NCBI GenBank assembly: GCA_019308985.1
Contig: JAFDHB010000025.1
Location: forward strand, 1 to 28,949
Origin: Deltaproteobacteria bacterium
GTDB lineage: Bacteria > Desulfobacterota > DSM-4660 > Desulfatiglandales > HGW-15
DNA: 28,949 bases
Reading direction: 5' to 3'
Positions 7,655-15,785 of this stretch are shown piece by piece. The notes beneath the pieces were generated by a model that searched no databases, was not told the DNA's origin, and was given only the letters and a program-made list of their open reading frames with translations. Each line of letters starts with the position of its first letter. Position 1 is the stretch's first letter. Both the position numbers and the translations under genes were made by a program.

Positions 7655-9472
7655 ATGGAATACAAAAACAGCGGCGATAGGGAGAGCAGCGGAAAGCTTC
7701 CCAACCAGAAGGAGCTCGAAAAAGAACTGGGCGAGTACCTTTCCAAGAAATACGGTGACCGCATAAAGATCATTTCGCCCTTTCTCTTCCCCAAGGGACA
7801 AGAGACCTCCACCGATGATGCCTCCTTTGCGGATACATCAGGAAAACGGCCCTATTTTGACATGTTACCAGAGGAGCTGGAGGCCCATCTTGATAATTTC
7901 ATAGTGAAACAGGATCAGGCCAAGGCGGTGCTTGCTACAAAAATATGTACCCACTTCAACAGGATAAAGCACATGAAGAGGTATGGGGGAAAGAAAAAGA
8001 CAGCTGGAGTGGGTATGATCAAGAACAACGTCCTGATGATCGGTCCTACCGGAGTAGGAAAGACCTACATCATAAAACTTATCGCTCAAAAACTGGGGGT
8101 GCCCTTTGTAAAGGGAGATGCCACCAAATTCAGCGAAACAGGTTATGTGGGTGGAGATGTGGAAGATCTCGTCAGGGATTTGGTTCACGAGGCTAATGAC
8201 GACATAAGCCTTGCAGAAAACGGGATCATATACATAGACGAGATCGACAAGATAGCCTCCGCCAAAAACATCATAGGTCATGATGTATCTCGGACAGGAG
8301 TTCAAAGGGCCTTACTGAAGCCCATGGAAGAAACGGATGTGGATCTGAAGGTCCCTCACGACCCCGTGTCCCAAATACAGGCGATCGAACATTACAGACG
8401 GACAGGTAAGAGGGAGAAAAGGGTCGTCAATACCAGAAACATCCTGTTTATTATGAGCGGAGCATTTGGGGAGCTGGCGGAGATCATCAAGAAGAGACTT
8501 CAGAAGCAGGGATTAGGGTTTGAGGCCGATGTCAGACCCAATGAAATACAATGGGAGATCTTGAAAGAAGTTACGGCCCAGGATCTGATAGAATTCGGAT
8601 TCGAATCTGAATTCGTCGGTCGTCTTCCGGTCATAGTCGTCTTCGATGAACTCAAAGAAGAGGATCTGGTCGAGATCCTAAGCAACCCCAACAATCCTAT
8701 ACTGCTCAGCAAGCGACAGGATTTCGGGGCCTACGGAATCGATATCAGGTTTGAAGAGGAGACCCTCTCGAAGATAGCCAGAATGGCGGCGGCGGAGAAA
8801 ACAGGTGCAAGGGGCCTGGTCAGCGCCTGCGAAAAGGTCCTGATTCCCTTTGAAAAGACTCTTCCTTCCACGAACATCGATAAGCTCTTGGTCACCCCTG
8901 AGCTGATTGATGATCCTGAGGGCGAACTCACTAAGCTTCAGGAAGACCCATGCAATCCACAAAGGCTCGAAAGGTTTGAGAGGGCCTCTAGGAAGGAAAT
9001 GGAGAACCTGAAAGAGTTCATCAAGAACAGGTCTGGCGATTACAGGCAGCTGGCGGGGTTGAACATATACGATGAGCGAGTCGAGTTAATAGGAGAAATT
9101 TACTTTAAGATAATAACCGACGTAAATACCTCCATCGAATACTTCAGGGAAATGTACGACCGAATCAAGACGGAAGAATCGACGATTTACGAGAAACTTG
9201 AGATAGATATTTCCCTTGAGGACAGTGCAATCGATGAGTTGATCCGGCAGGCTGTCAGGACCGGAGAAGACGCAGGTAAATTGACCTTCCAGCTGGCAAA
9301 AAAGCTTGAGTACGGTTTGAAGCTGGTGAGGGACAGATCAGGTACGGATCGCTTCATAATCACAGGCGAGGCAGTAAACGACATGGAGAATTATATAAAT
9401 GAGCTTGTAAAGAGATACTACCGCCAGCAGTGTGCCTCACCCTATAGTTCGAGCCAGGAGCAGGAGAAGTAA
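7655..9472 (+). CDS. ClpX-like AAA+ ATPase without zinc-binding domain, with C-terminal extension
   Basis: This 605-residue AAA+ protein has a core that follows ClpX closely. Walker A is GPTGVGKT (about residues 130-137), the pore loop GYVG (about 163-166), Walker B IIYIDEIDKI (about 191-200), a QGLGFEA segment (about 285-291) sits where ClpX has the ClpP-docking IGF loop, followed by EFVGRLPV, and sensor-2 is TGARGL (about 383-388). It differs from ClpX in three ways. It lacks the N-terminal Cys4 zinc domain. The pore-proximal RKH loop is replaced by a longer insertion. It has about 180 extra helical residues after the small domain. Expected activity: ATP-driven unfolding, perhaps feeding ClpP. 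Start 7655 has AGAGGG 4 nt upstream; an in-frame ATG at 7634 has none. Its stop lies 6 bases before ahbC, so it probably shares that operon. Confidence 0.85.
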   Translation: MEYKNSGDRESSGKLPNQKELEKELGEYLSKKYGDRIKIISPFLFPKGQETSTDDASFADTSGKRPYFDMLPEELEAHLDNFIVKQDQAKAVLATKICTHFNRIKHMKRYGGKKKTAGVGMIKNNVLMIGPTGVGKTYIIKLIAQKLGVPFVKGDATKFSETGYVGGDVEDLVRDLVHEANDDISLAENGIIYIDEIDKIASAKNIIGHDVSRTGVQRALLKPMEETDVDLKVPHDPVSQIQAIEHYRRTGKREKRVVNTRNILFIMSGAFGELAEIIKKRLQKQGLGFEADVRPNEIQWEILKEVTAQDLIEFGFESEFVGRLPVIVVFDELKEEDLVEILSNPNNPILLSKRQDFGAYGIDIRFEEETLSKIARMAAAEKTGARGLVSACEKVLIPFEKTLPSTNIDKLLVTPELIDDPEGELTKLQEDPCNPQRLERFERASRKEMENLKEFIKNRSGDYRQLAGLNIYDERVELIGEIYFKIITDVNTSIEYFREMYDRIKTEESTIYEKLEIDISLEDSAIDELIRQAVRTGEDAGKLTFQLAKKLEYGLKLVRDRSGTDRFIITGEAVNDMENYINELVKRYYRQQCASPYSSSQEQEK

Positions 9473-9478
9473 GGTGAG

Positions 9479-10687
9479 ATGATCGGAATTTCAAAATTGT
9501 ACTGTGGCACCATCGAACCTTCTGATGCTATTCGATACGGTCGGCGTTCCAGGGATCTTCCTTCTCACCTGCTCCAGTTCTCCTTGGACAAGAAACCCGT
9601 AGTAGTATGGAATGTGACTCGATCCTGTAACCTGAGATGCGTCCACTGTTATGCCCATGCTGTCTCACAGGGGAAAGAAAGAGAGCTTTCCAGGGAGGAG
9701 GCCATCGCGCTGATTGATGACTTGGCAGACTTTGGGGTGCCGGTGATCCTGTTCTCAGGGGGGGAGCCTCTTCTGCGCAAGGATCTGCCGGAACTCGCCG
9801 GTTATGCAGTGGAAAAAGGCATGAGGGCGGTGATTTCAACCAACGGCACCTTAATCAGCCGGAATTTGGCAGAGACCTTGGAGGAGGTGGGACTATCTTA
9901 CGTGGGCGTAAGCCTGGACGGGATGGAAGCCACTAACGATCGGTTCAGAGGGAAAGATGGCGCGTTCAGGCAGGCTATGCAGGGAATCAGAAACTGCCGG
10001 GAAGCCGGTCTCAAGATCGGGCTGCGATTCACCATAAACAGGGCAAACGCCAGGGAAATCCCTTTCATATTCGATCTCTTGGAAGAATACGACATACCAA
10101 GGGTCTGTTTCTATCATCTGGTTTATGCAGGGCGGGGCTCAAATATGATCGAACAAGATCTCGACCACGCCGAGACCCGACGTGTCGTTGACTTGATCAT
10201 AGATAGGACAAAGGACTTGCATGAAAGAGGGTTGGCCAAAGAAGTGCTCACGGTGGATAATCATGCAGACGGACCGTATCTCTATCTCAGGATGTTGAAG
10301 GAGAAAAACCCTAGGGCAAAAGAGGTCCTGGAACTCCTTCGTATGAATGAAGGAAATAATTCCGGGAGAGGAATAGGTTGTATCAGCTGGGACGGTCGTG
10401 TCCATGCAGACCAATTTTGGAGACATAAGAGCTTTGGAAATGTCTTGGAAAGGCCTTTCAGCGAGATATGGACAGACCTTTCTGACCCGCTCATGGCGAA
10501 GCTAAAGGACAAGAAACGATATGTGAAGGGCAGGTGTTCAAGGTGCAGATGGCTTGACATATGCGGGGGTAATTTCAGGGTAAGAGCAGAGGCGGCCACA
10601 GGTGACCTATGGGCTCCTGATCCTGCTTGTTATTTGACGGATGAGGAGATTGCAACGGATGAAGAGACTCGGGCAAGAGCCGACTAG
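9479..10687 (+). CDS. ahbC: Radical SAM 12,18-didecarboxysiroheme deacetylase (AhbC; NirJ1-like)
   Basis: This is a 402-residue radical SAM enzyme of the alternative heme pathway. AhbC removes the two acetate side chains of didecarboxysiroheme to give iron-coproporphyrin III. The N-terminus MIGISKLYCGT and LPSHLLQFS...KPVVVWN match my recollection of the AhbC/NirJ1 subgroup. The radical SAM cluster is Cys50, Cys54 and Cys57 in TRSCNLRCVHCYA, followed by GGEPLLR. A second, SPASM-like Cys set lies at the C-terminus (GCISW, CSRCRWLDICGG, ACYL). The ATG follows a good AAGGTGAG site and lies 6 bases after the ATPase stop. hemB and ahbD follow, which fixes the assignment well. It acts in the cytosol under anoxic conditions. 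Confidence 0.88.
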   Translation: MIGISKLYCGTIEPSDAIRYGRRSRDLPSHLLQFSLDKKPVVVWNVTRSCNLRCVHCYAHAVSQGKERELSREEAIALIDDLADFGVPVILFSGGEPLLRKDLPELAGYAVEKGMRAVISTNGTLISRNLAETLEEVGLSYVGVSLDGMEATNDRFRGKDGAFRQAMQGIRNCREAGLKIGLRFTINRANAREIPFIFDLLEEYDIPRVCFYHLVYAGRGSNMIEQDLDHAETRRVVDLIIDRTKDLHERGLAKEVLTVDNHADGPYLYLRMLKEKNPRAKEVLELLRMNEGNNSGRGIGCISWDGRVHADQFWRHKSFGNVLERPFSEIWTDLSDPLMAKLKDKKRYVKGRCSRCRWLDICGGNFRVRAEAATGDLWAPDPACYLTDEEIATDEETRARAD

Positions 10688-10742
10688 GATCGCGTTGCGC
10701 AGACCACCAGTATCCTGGGGATAGATGAGAGAGGGGAATAAC

Positions 10743-11717
10743 ATGATAATCCGACCCAGAAGACTGAGGCGGACAGGGACGATAAGGGAGATGGTGAAGG
10801 AAAACAGTCTCTCACCTAAAGACTTCATCTATCCGCTCTTTGTAAAACCCGGGAAGGGAGTCAAGGATCCCATTCCTTCTTTGCCAGGCCAGTATCAATT
10901 TTCAGTCGATTCCCTGGTGGAAGAGGTAAGTGATGCCTGGTCAAAGGGCATCCCTTCTGTGATCATCTTTGGATTGCCTGACAAAAAGGATCCAACCGGC
11001 AGCAGATCATATGCGGACGATGGGATAGTGCAAAGGGCGGTTTCAGCGATTAAAGAGCGTCTCCCGGAGGTCGTTGTTATCACCGACGTATGTCTTTGCG
11101 AATATACCGACCACGGCCATTGCGGCGTAATAAGGGACGGAGAGGTGGATAACGATGCGACGCTGGAGATACTCGTTAAACAGGCGGTCAGTCATGCCAG
11201 GGCCGGCGCTGATTTTGTCGCGCCTTCGGATATGATGGACGGCCGGGTCGGGGCTATCAGGAACGGACTGGACAGCAGCGGGTTCAAAGACGTGGGAATA
11301 ATATCCTATGCGGTCAAGTATGCCTCCTCCTTCTACGGCCCTTTCAGGGAAGCAGCAGATTGCGCCCCCCAGTTCGGCGATAGGGCAGGATACCAAATGG
11401 ATCCTGCCAATGCCAGGGAGGCCATAAAAGAGGCCATCCTTGATATGGAGGAAGGAGCGGATATCATAATGGTGAAGCCTGCGCTTCCTTACCTGGACAT
11501 CATTTGCAGGGTAAAAGAGGAAAGCCTGGTTCCTGTTGCAGCCTATAACGTCAGCGGCGAGTACGCGATGATCAAGGCCGCCCATCAAAAGGGATGGATT
11601 GATGGCATCAAGGTAATGCTTGAGTCCTTGCTTTCCATAAAAAGGGCAGGTGCAGACCTGATACTGACCTACTTCGCCAAGGAGGCGGCGGAAATCCTGA
11701 ATGCATCTAGGGCATGA
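10743..11717 (+). CDS. hemB: Delta-aminolevulinic acid dehydratase (porphobilinogen synthase)
   Basis: At 324 residues this is the standard ALAD length. It condenses two 5-aminolevulinate molecules to porphobilinogen, the first common pyrrole precursor of siroheme, heme and cobalamin. Visible landmarks: the metal segment [14 protein letters not shown] (a Cys-rich, zinc-type site), the allosteric/active stretch [15 protein letters not shown], the first Schiff-base Lys in [15 protein letters not shown], and the second in [12 protein letters not shown]. The frame is open from 10725, but ATG 10743 has GAGAGGGGAA directly upstream and starts the conserved [12 protein letters not shown]. It sits 55 bases after ahbC and before ahbD, an order known from Desulfovibrio heme clusters. 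Confidence 0.96.
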   Translation: MIIRPRRLRRTGTIREMVKENSLSPKDFIYPLFVKPGKGVKDPIPSLPGQYQFSVDSLVEEVSDAWSKGIPSVIIFGLPDKKDPTGSRSYADDGIVQRAVSAIKERLPEVVVITDVCLCEYTDHGHCGVIRDGEVDNDATLEILVKQAVSHARAGADFVAPSDMMDGRVGAIRNGLDSSGFKDVGIISYAVKYASSFYGPFREAADCAPQFGDRAGYQMDPANAREAIKEAILDMEEGADIIMVKPALPYLDIICRVKEESLVPVAAYNVSGEYAMIKAAHQKGWIDGIKVMLESLLSIKRAGADLILTYFAKEAAEILNASRA

Positions 11718-11759
11718 AGTGTGCTCTTTTGTTTGTGATGTGCCAGGGCATATTGACGA

Positions 11760-11980
11760 CAGCAAAAATCCGCAACTCGAAATTAGAAATTGTCCGCGCT
11801 TCGCTTGGACTCCCCACCCTTTGGACGGGTCCCCGGTTTCGAAACAAATTCAAAATCCCAATTCCCAAATGTTCAAGACCTTAAAGTTATCTTTACAACT
11901 TATGTTCTTGGTTTCGGTCATTTTGTATTTTAAGTTTTGGTCATTGTTTACGGTTTCGAAATTCGAAATTCGAATTTGAA
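11760..11980. repeat. AT-rich CGAAATT-type repeat block between hemB and ahbD
   Basis: The gap between hemB and ahbD (11718-12014) carries no credible gene. It contains CGAAATTAGAAATT at 11778-11791, a perfect palindrome GTTTCGAAAC at 11836-11845 and TTTCGAAATTCGAAATTCG at 11954-11972, that is, repeated CGAAATT units at both ends around a low-complexity, AT-rich middle. Composition differs sharply from the flanking genes. The pattern resembles dispersed non-coding repeats that I remember from deltaproteobacterial genomes. An open frame across it (11701-11979) is judged spurious. Confidence 0.5.
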
Positions 11981-12014
11981 CTAGGCCCTAAGACGAAGGC
12001 AACAGGTTGAATTT

Positions 12015-13109
12015 ATGATGAAAGATCATCACCAAAATAGATCGAATCTTCGCCTAGTGGCGTGGGAATTGACACGAAGTTGTAACCTGAACTGTACCCA
12101 TTGCAGGGCTTCATCTGAACGCGGCCCTTATCCAGGTGAGCTGGAAGAAGAAAAATGCAGGGAGATCCTAGATCAGATCGCTTCGGTGGGAAAACCCATT
12201 GTCATTCTAACTGGAGGTGAGCCCCTGCTCAGGGAAGGGGTTTTTGAGTTGGCCGAATACGGCACCAGACTGGGACTGCGTATGGTAATGGCGACCAATG
12301 CGACTATGATAACACCTGGGCTGGCTGAAAGAATGAAGGCCTCTGGTATTCAAAGGGTGAGCGTATCTCTGGATGGACCTGACGGGGAGACCCACGATAG
12401 CTTTAGGAAGGTCCCCGGGGCCTTCAAGAGGTCTCTGGAAGGAATAGAGTATATCAAAAAGGCCGGGATCCAATTCCAGATAAATACCACGGTCACCAAG
12501 CACAATGTCGAACTAATTCCAGAAGTCCTGAACAAGGCCATGAAATTGGGAGCAGCCGCCCATCACCTTTTTCTCCTGGTCCCCACCGGGAGGGCAAGAG
12601 AGATGGTGAATCAGGAAATCGATGCCAAGAAATACGAAGAACTGCTGAAGTGGTTTTACAGGGTTCAAAAGGAAGTACCCTTTCATCTCAAAGCGACATG
12701 CGCTCCTCATTACTACCGGATCCTGCGCGAAGAGGCCCATAGGGCCGGCGAGAAGGTGGATTTCAAGACCTATGGCCTGGACGCGGTAACACGGGGTTGT
12801 CTCGGTGGAATAGGCTTTTGTTTCATAAGCTATGTCGGGATCGTGCAGCCATGCGGATACCTTGAATTGAACTGCGGAGATCTGAGAAATGCGTCTTTCG
12901 AGGAGGTGTGGCGAGATTCCGCGATATTCAAAAAGCTCAGAGATTTTTCAGAATACAAAGGGAAGTGTGGGAGGTGTGAGTACATAAGAGTATGTGGCGG
13001 ATGCAGGGCCAGGGCCTATGAAGCCACGGGCGACTACCTTGAAGAGGAGCCCCTGTGTCTGTATTCCCCTAAAAAAAGATCAAGAGCATCTGCTGGTCCG
13101 GCACAGTGA
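12015..13109 (+). CDS. ahbD: Radical SAM heme b synthase (AhbD; NirJ2-like)
   Basis: This is a 364-residue radical SAM/SPASM protein. AhbD oxidatively decarboxylates two propionates of iron-coproporphyrin III to vinyl groups, the last step of siroheme-dependent heme b synthesis. The cluster motif is Cys23, Cys27 and Cys30 in TRSCNLNCTHCRA, then LTGGEPLLREG. The C-terminal auxiliary-cluster cysteines are in CLGGIGFCFIS, VQPCGYLE, and GKCGRCEYIRVCGGCRARAYEA...LC. It is clearly paralogous to the upstream radical SAM gene, but the pattern HHLFLLVPTGRAREM fits AhbD. The GTG/TGA overlap with the next frame and the decarboxylase that follows support a shared transcript. The repeat-filled 297-base gap to hemB may hold its own promoter. 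Confidence 0.87.
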   Translation: MMKDHHQNRSNLRLVAWELTRSCNLNCTHCRASSERGPYPGELEEEKCREILDQIASVGKPIVILTGGEPLLREGVFELAEYGTRLGLRMVMATNATMITPGLAERMKASGIQRVSVSLDGPDGETHDSFRKVPGAFKRSLEGIEYIKKAGIQFQINTTVTKHNVELIPEVLNKAMKLGAAAHHLFLLVPTGRAREMVNQEIDAKKYEELLKWFYRVQKEVPFHLKATCAPHYYRILREEAHRAGEKVDFKTYGLDAVTRGCLGGIGFCFISYVGIVQPCGYLELNCGDLRNASFEEVWRDSAIFKKLRDFSEYKGKCGRCEYIRVCGGCRARAYEATGDYLEEEPLCLYSPKKRSRASAGPAQ

Positions 13110-13159
13110 TCCTTCCTCAGGACCGTGGGAGAGCAACAATAGAGGATAGATGGTTATTT

Positions 13160-13606
13160 ATGGACGATACGGATAAAGTCATTTTGAATGAAATACAATC
13201 TGATTTCCCGGTTGAGCAGCGCCCTTATCTCGATCTGGGCAAAAGGCTTGGACTATCAGAAAGGGATGTCATCGAAAGGGTGAAGAGGCTTAAGGACAGG
13301 GGCATAATACGGCGTATAGGTGGAAACTTCCATTCCAAGAAGCTCAATTTTACAAGTACCCTCTGTGCTGCAAAAGTCCCGGAGGACAAACTGGATCAGT
13401 TTGTCCGGGTTGTCAACAGTTACCCCGGGGTAACTCATAATTACAGGAGAAATCACGACTACAATGTATGGTTTACCTTTATCGCTCCCAACATGGCGGA
13501 AATAGAAAGATCCCTCAATGAAATTTCAAGGAAGACCGGCGTGGAAGAGATTCGGAATCTCCCCGCGGTGAGGACATTTAAAATCAAGGTGGACTTTGAA
13601 GTTTGA
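13160..13606 (+). CDS. Siroheme decarboxylase subunit (AhbA/AhbB family, Lrp/AsnC-like)
   Basis: This is a 148-residue protein of the Lrp/AsnC-like AhbA/AhbB (NirDLGH) family. AhbA and AhbB together decarboxylate siroheme to 12,18-didecarboxysiroheme, the substrate of AhbC. An N-terminal winged-helix remnant (about 1-55, with LGLSERDVIERVKRLKDRGI) is followed by RRIGGNF and the conserved STLCAAKVPEDK and YPGVTHNYRR.HDYNVWFT segments that line the tetrapyrrole site. Which of the two homologous subunits it is I cannot settle. Start ATG 13160 matches the family's N-terminus. A GTG at 13106 overlaps the ahbD stop (GTGA) and would add 18 unconserved residues. Only one such subunit is present here; the partner must lie elsewhere. 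Confidence 0.85.
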   Translation: MDDTDKVILNEIQSDFPVEQRPYLDLGKRLGLSERDVIERVKRLKDRGIIRRIGGNFHSKKLNFTSTLCAAKVPEDKLDQFVRVVNSYPGVTHNYRRNHDYNVWFTFIAPNMAEIERSLNEISRKTGVEEIRNLPAVRTFKIKVDFEV

Positions 13607-13625
13607 TCTCTCTCTGGGCTTAATT

Positions 13626-13815
13626 CCCTGCAGCTTGCTGCGGGTCATGCATAAAAGCTCTGGATCTGTCATGCACTTTAGAGTATGCAGGAGCCGGAAG
13701 TCAGAATTGAGAAGTACAAGGCCAATATGAAGTCGCTTGTATTTTGTATGGTTGTCTTATTCTGGCTCCTGAATTCTGGCTTCTGACTTCTTGATACCCC
13801 GCTGCTTGCGGCGGG
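13626..13815. repeat. Nested inverted-repeat element with two paired hairpins
   Basis: Two related hairpins bracket this gap: CCCTGCAGCTTGCTGCGGG at 13626-13644 and CCCCGCTGCTTGCGGCGGG at 13797-13815. Between them, GGAGCCGGAAGTCAGAATTGAG (from 13690) is an imperfect inverted match (about 16 of 22, mostly transitions) to the CTGAATTCTGGCTTCTGACTTC tract ending near 13791. The region carries no gene and separates the + strand heme cluster from convergent - strand genes. The hairpins could act as bidirectional terminators despite weak T-runs. Confidence 0.55.
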
Positions 13816-13820
13816 CTCGT

Positions 13821-14114
13821 TCATTCTTGTATGCTTTCTTCAATCTGCGTGATAAGCATATCAAGCTGTTCTTCAGAGAGTCGCCCCATTTCGACCAACA
13901 GCCCGCCGATACCGTCCTCTCTCAAATCATCGATGGAGAGAATTGCAATGTTGGTTTTCCCCTGTGTGCTGAAAAAGGTATAATCAAAGGTGCGGCGGGA
14001 CTTCTTCAGCAGCTTGACCGTCGTGCCGACAAATATCATATGGTAGCTGAGAAAAAAGTAGATAACTCCGGCCACGACGGCCCAAAAAAGAATCTTTTTC
14101 TTCTTGGACTTCAT
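13821..14114 (-). CDS. Small membrane-anchored protein of unknown function
   Basis: This 97-residue protein is not assigned to a named family. It begins with a Lys-rich stretch (MKSKKKK) and one hydrophobic helix (about residues 8-25, ILFWAVVAGVIYFFLSY), so it is probably anchored with the rest either in the cytoplasm or exported. The middle (FVGTTVKLLKKSRRTFDYTFFSTQGKTN) and the acidic C-terminal helix (LVEMGRLSEEQLDMLITQIEESIQE) look like real protein. The pattern feels familiar as a conserved deltaproteobacterial hypothetical, but that is recollection only. It lies downstream of ubiE on the same strand, 267 bases away, and faces the heme cluster tail to tail. Confidence 0.65.
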   Translation of the reverse strand: MKSKKKKILFWAVVAGVIYFFLSYHMIFVGTTVKLLKKSRRTFDYTFFSTQGKTNIAILSIDDLREDGIGGLLVEMGRLSEEQLDMLITQIEESIQE

Positions 14115-14381
14115 AGGATACCATCCGGTATTTTGATCGAGGCATGAAGCAAAAGTCTCCTCCCGATCCGTGAAGCCCGGGGGTGCCTCTTAGGTTCGAC
14201 TAAGTCTCTATTATTATAGACAAAGTAACGCATATAATCAAGGCCAAAGCTCAATGGCTTAATCCCTGGATAGCGCGGTGCACGGTAGCCACAGCCTTAC
14301 GGGTTGCTGTCCAGAACCTGATCAATGATTGAGGGTGGCCTTCGTGATCCTTCCACCAGCCCACCAAATACAAGCTGGCCG

Positions 14382-15134
14382 TCATTTCTTGCCAAGATGG
14401 ATAGTCGCAATGCCCCTGGTGAGTTTTCTGTAAAAGACATTCTGGAATCCAATGGCCCTCATCATTGCTGCCAGCTTTTCGGGGGGGGGGAATACTCTTA
14501 TGGATTCGGTCAGGTATGAGTATGCATCCCTTGATCCAACAATTAGGCTCCCCAGTAGCGGGATGATGTGGAATGAGTAGAAATCGTAGAGCAACCGAAA
14601 AAGGGGAGAGGTGGGATTGGAGAATTCCAGGCATAGCAGCCTTCCACCGGGTTTAATCACCCTGTACATCTCCCGGAGACCTGCTTCCATATGTGCGAGA
14701 TTGCGGATGCCAAAACCGACCATCGCGGCATCAAAGGAGCAGTCCTGGAAGCTGATTTTTTCCGCGTTCCCCTGCACGAATTGTATTCGTTCCCTGAAGG
14801 ACGACCTCTCGATCCTCGGCCTGCCCGCATCGATCATAGCCCGATTCATGTCATACAGGACGACGCGGCCGGAGTGGCCTATGTCCCTAGCTGAAAGCAT
14901 GGCCAGGTCTCCGGTGCCGCCGCAGACATCTATTACCCATTCACCGTCCCGTATTGATAGCAGCGTGACCGCGGTCCGCTTCCACAAATGATGTACCCCG
15001 AGGCTCAGAATAGTATTCATCAAATCGTATCTTTTGGCCACCCGATCGAAGAAGCCTTGCACCTGCTTGATCTCTTCTTGAGTGGGTATCTTTCTAGAAC
15101 CAGGGCCAGAAAACGTCATATTGCCTCGTGCCAT
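14382..15134 (-). CDS. ubiE: UbiE/MenG-type quinone C-methyltransferase
   Basis: This 250-residue class-I SAM methyltransferase is of the demethylmenaquinone/2-methoxy-benzoquinol methylase family. In an anaerobe the likely product is menaquinone. Motifs: the family start VQGFFDRVAKRYDLMNTILS, SAM motif I VIDVCGGTGDLAML, acidic loop LYDMNRAMI, VGFGIRNLAHMEAGLREMYRVIKPGG, and the C-terminal FSFHIIPLLG-like segment and SYLTESIRVFPPPEKL. Length and ending are normal. ATG 15119 (five codons in) has a GAGG just upstream and is a possible alternative start. The codons for FPPP contain an uninterrupted run of ten identical bases (G at 14481-14490 on the + strand), a slippage-prone site. It lies 3' of a set of response-regulator genes. 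Confidence 0.9.
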   Translation of the reverse strand: MARGNMTFSGPGSRKIPTQEEIKQVQGFFDRVAKRYDLMNTILSLGVHHLWKRTAVTLLSIRDGEWVIDVCGGTGDLAMLSARDIGHSGRVVLYDMNRAMIDAGRPRIERSSFRERIQFVQGNAEKISFQDCSFDAAMVGFGIRNLAHMEAGLREMYRVIKPGGRLLCLEFSNPTSPLFRLLYDFYSFHIIPLLGSLIVGSRDAYSYLTESIRVFPPPEKLAAMMRAIGFQNVFYRKLTRGIATIHLGKK

Positions 15135-15174
15135 AGAGATATGAATTCCTTTTCTGTTCGATACAGTTTATATC

Positions 15175-15186
15175 ACTGACGTCAGT
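15175..15186. promoter_or_regulatory. 12-bp perfect palindrome upstream of ubiE/menG
   Basis: ACTGACGTCAGT is a perfect 12-bp palindrome about 40 bases upstream of the ubiE start on the - strand. Its position fits an operator, but no regulator is identified and chance occurrence is possible. The surrounding 15135-15347 holds no credible gene. Confidence 0.3.
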
Positions 15187-15347
15187 AATAATCCAGAAAG
15201 GAAGAGAAGAGAAGGCCAAGGAAAGATTGATCATCCGGGGTGGAGCGGGGGATCAAGAGAGGATACCCTTTTGGCTCCATATTCAATATGGCAGCGAGGA
15301 GGGCAACATCAAGAAGCGAGGCAAACAAGGCTAGAGATGGTAATTCC

Positions 15348-15716
15348 TCATGGGGAACCCATCTGGGCCAACCTGTAAGATATGAGGAAATCAACGTGTT
15401 CCAGGTCAAGAGGCTTGGTGACAAACTCAAAGGCCCCCCGTTGCAGGCTTTCAAGGCCCAGGGCATTCAGGGCAAAGCCCGTCATCATAATAATTTCTGT
15501 TTTCGGAGAACTTTCCTTGATCCTGTCCAACACCTCTAGGCCGTGTATCTTTGGCATCATAATGTCCAAGAGCATTATTTCAGGGCGTTCCTTGATCTTC
15601 TCAAGGGCCTCTTTCCCATCCCTCGCAGTAATTACTTCATATCCTTTTTTGGAGAGGAATTTTTCTAGAAGCTTGCGGATATTATCATCATCATCCACGA
15701 CCATTATTTTCGCCAT
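15348..15716 (-). CDS. Single-domain response regulator (CheY-like)
   Basis: This is a 122-residue receiver domain with no output domain. Conserved residues are in place: acidic pocket VVDDDD (about residues 7-11), phospho-acceptor Asp51 in LLDIMMP, Thr79 in MMTG, and Lys101 in VTKPLD. The frame is open to 15767, but the ATG at 15716 has a full AGGAGG 11 nt upstream and starts the canonical MAKIMVVDDD. It would relay phosphate or act by protein binding. It lies next to a second single-domain regulator and downstream of a hybrid histidine kinase, all on the same strand, so it is a likely partner of that kinase. The run of receivers suggests a multistep phosphorelay. Confidence 0.9.
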   Translation of the reverse strand: MAKIMVVDDDDNIRKLLEKFLSKKGYEVITARDGKEALEKIKERPEIMLLDIMMPKIHGLEVLDRIKESSPKTEIIMMTGFALNALGLESLQRGAFEFVTKPLDLEHVDFLISYRLAQMGSP

Positions 15717-15785
15717 TACGTGTCGGTCCTCCTTTCCCCCAAAGTCTCCTGGATCAGCTAGACTCAAGGATATTACCGGCTGTTT

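Noticed and set aside
11701..11979. 92-residue open frame between hemB and ahbD
   Set aside because: It runs from the hemB 3' end through the repeat block; sequence is low-complexity and no family is recognisable.
15182..15466. 94-residue frame on the - strand overlapping a response regulator
   Set aside because: Its first third lies inside the receiver gene in another frame and the rest is low-complexity; no ribosome-binding site.
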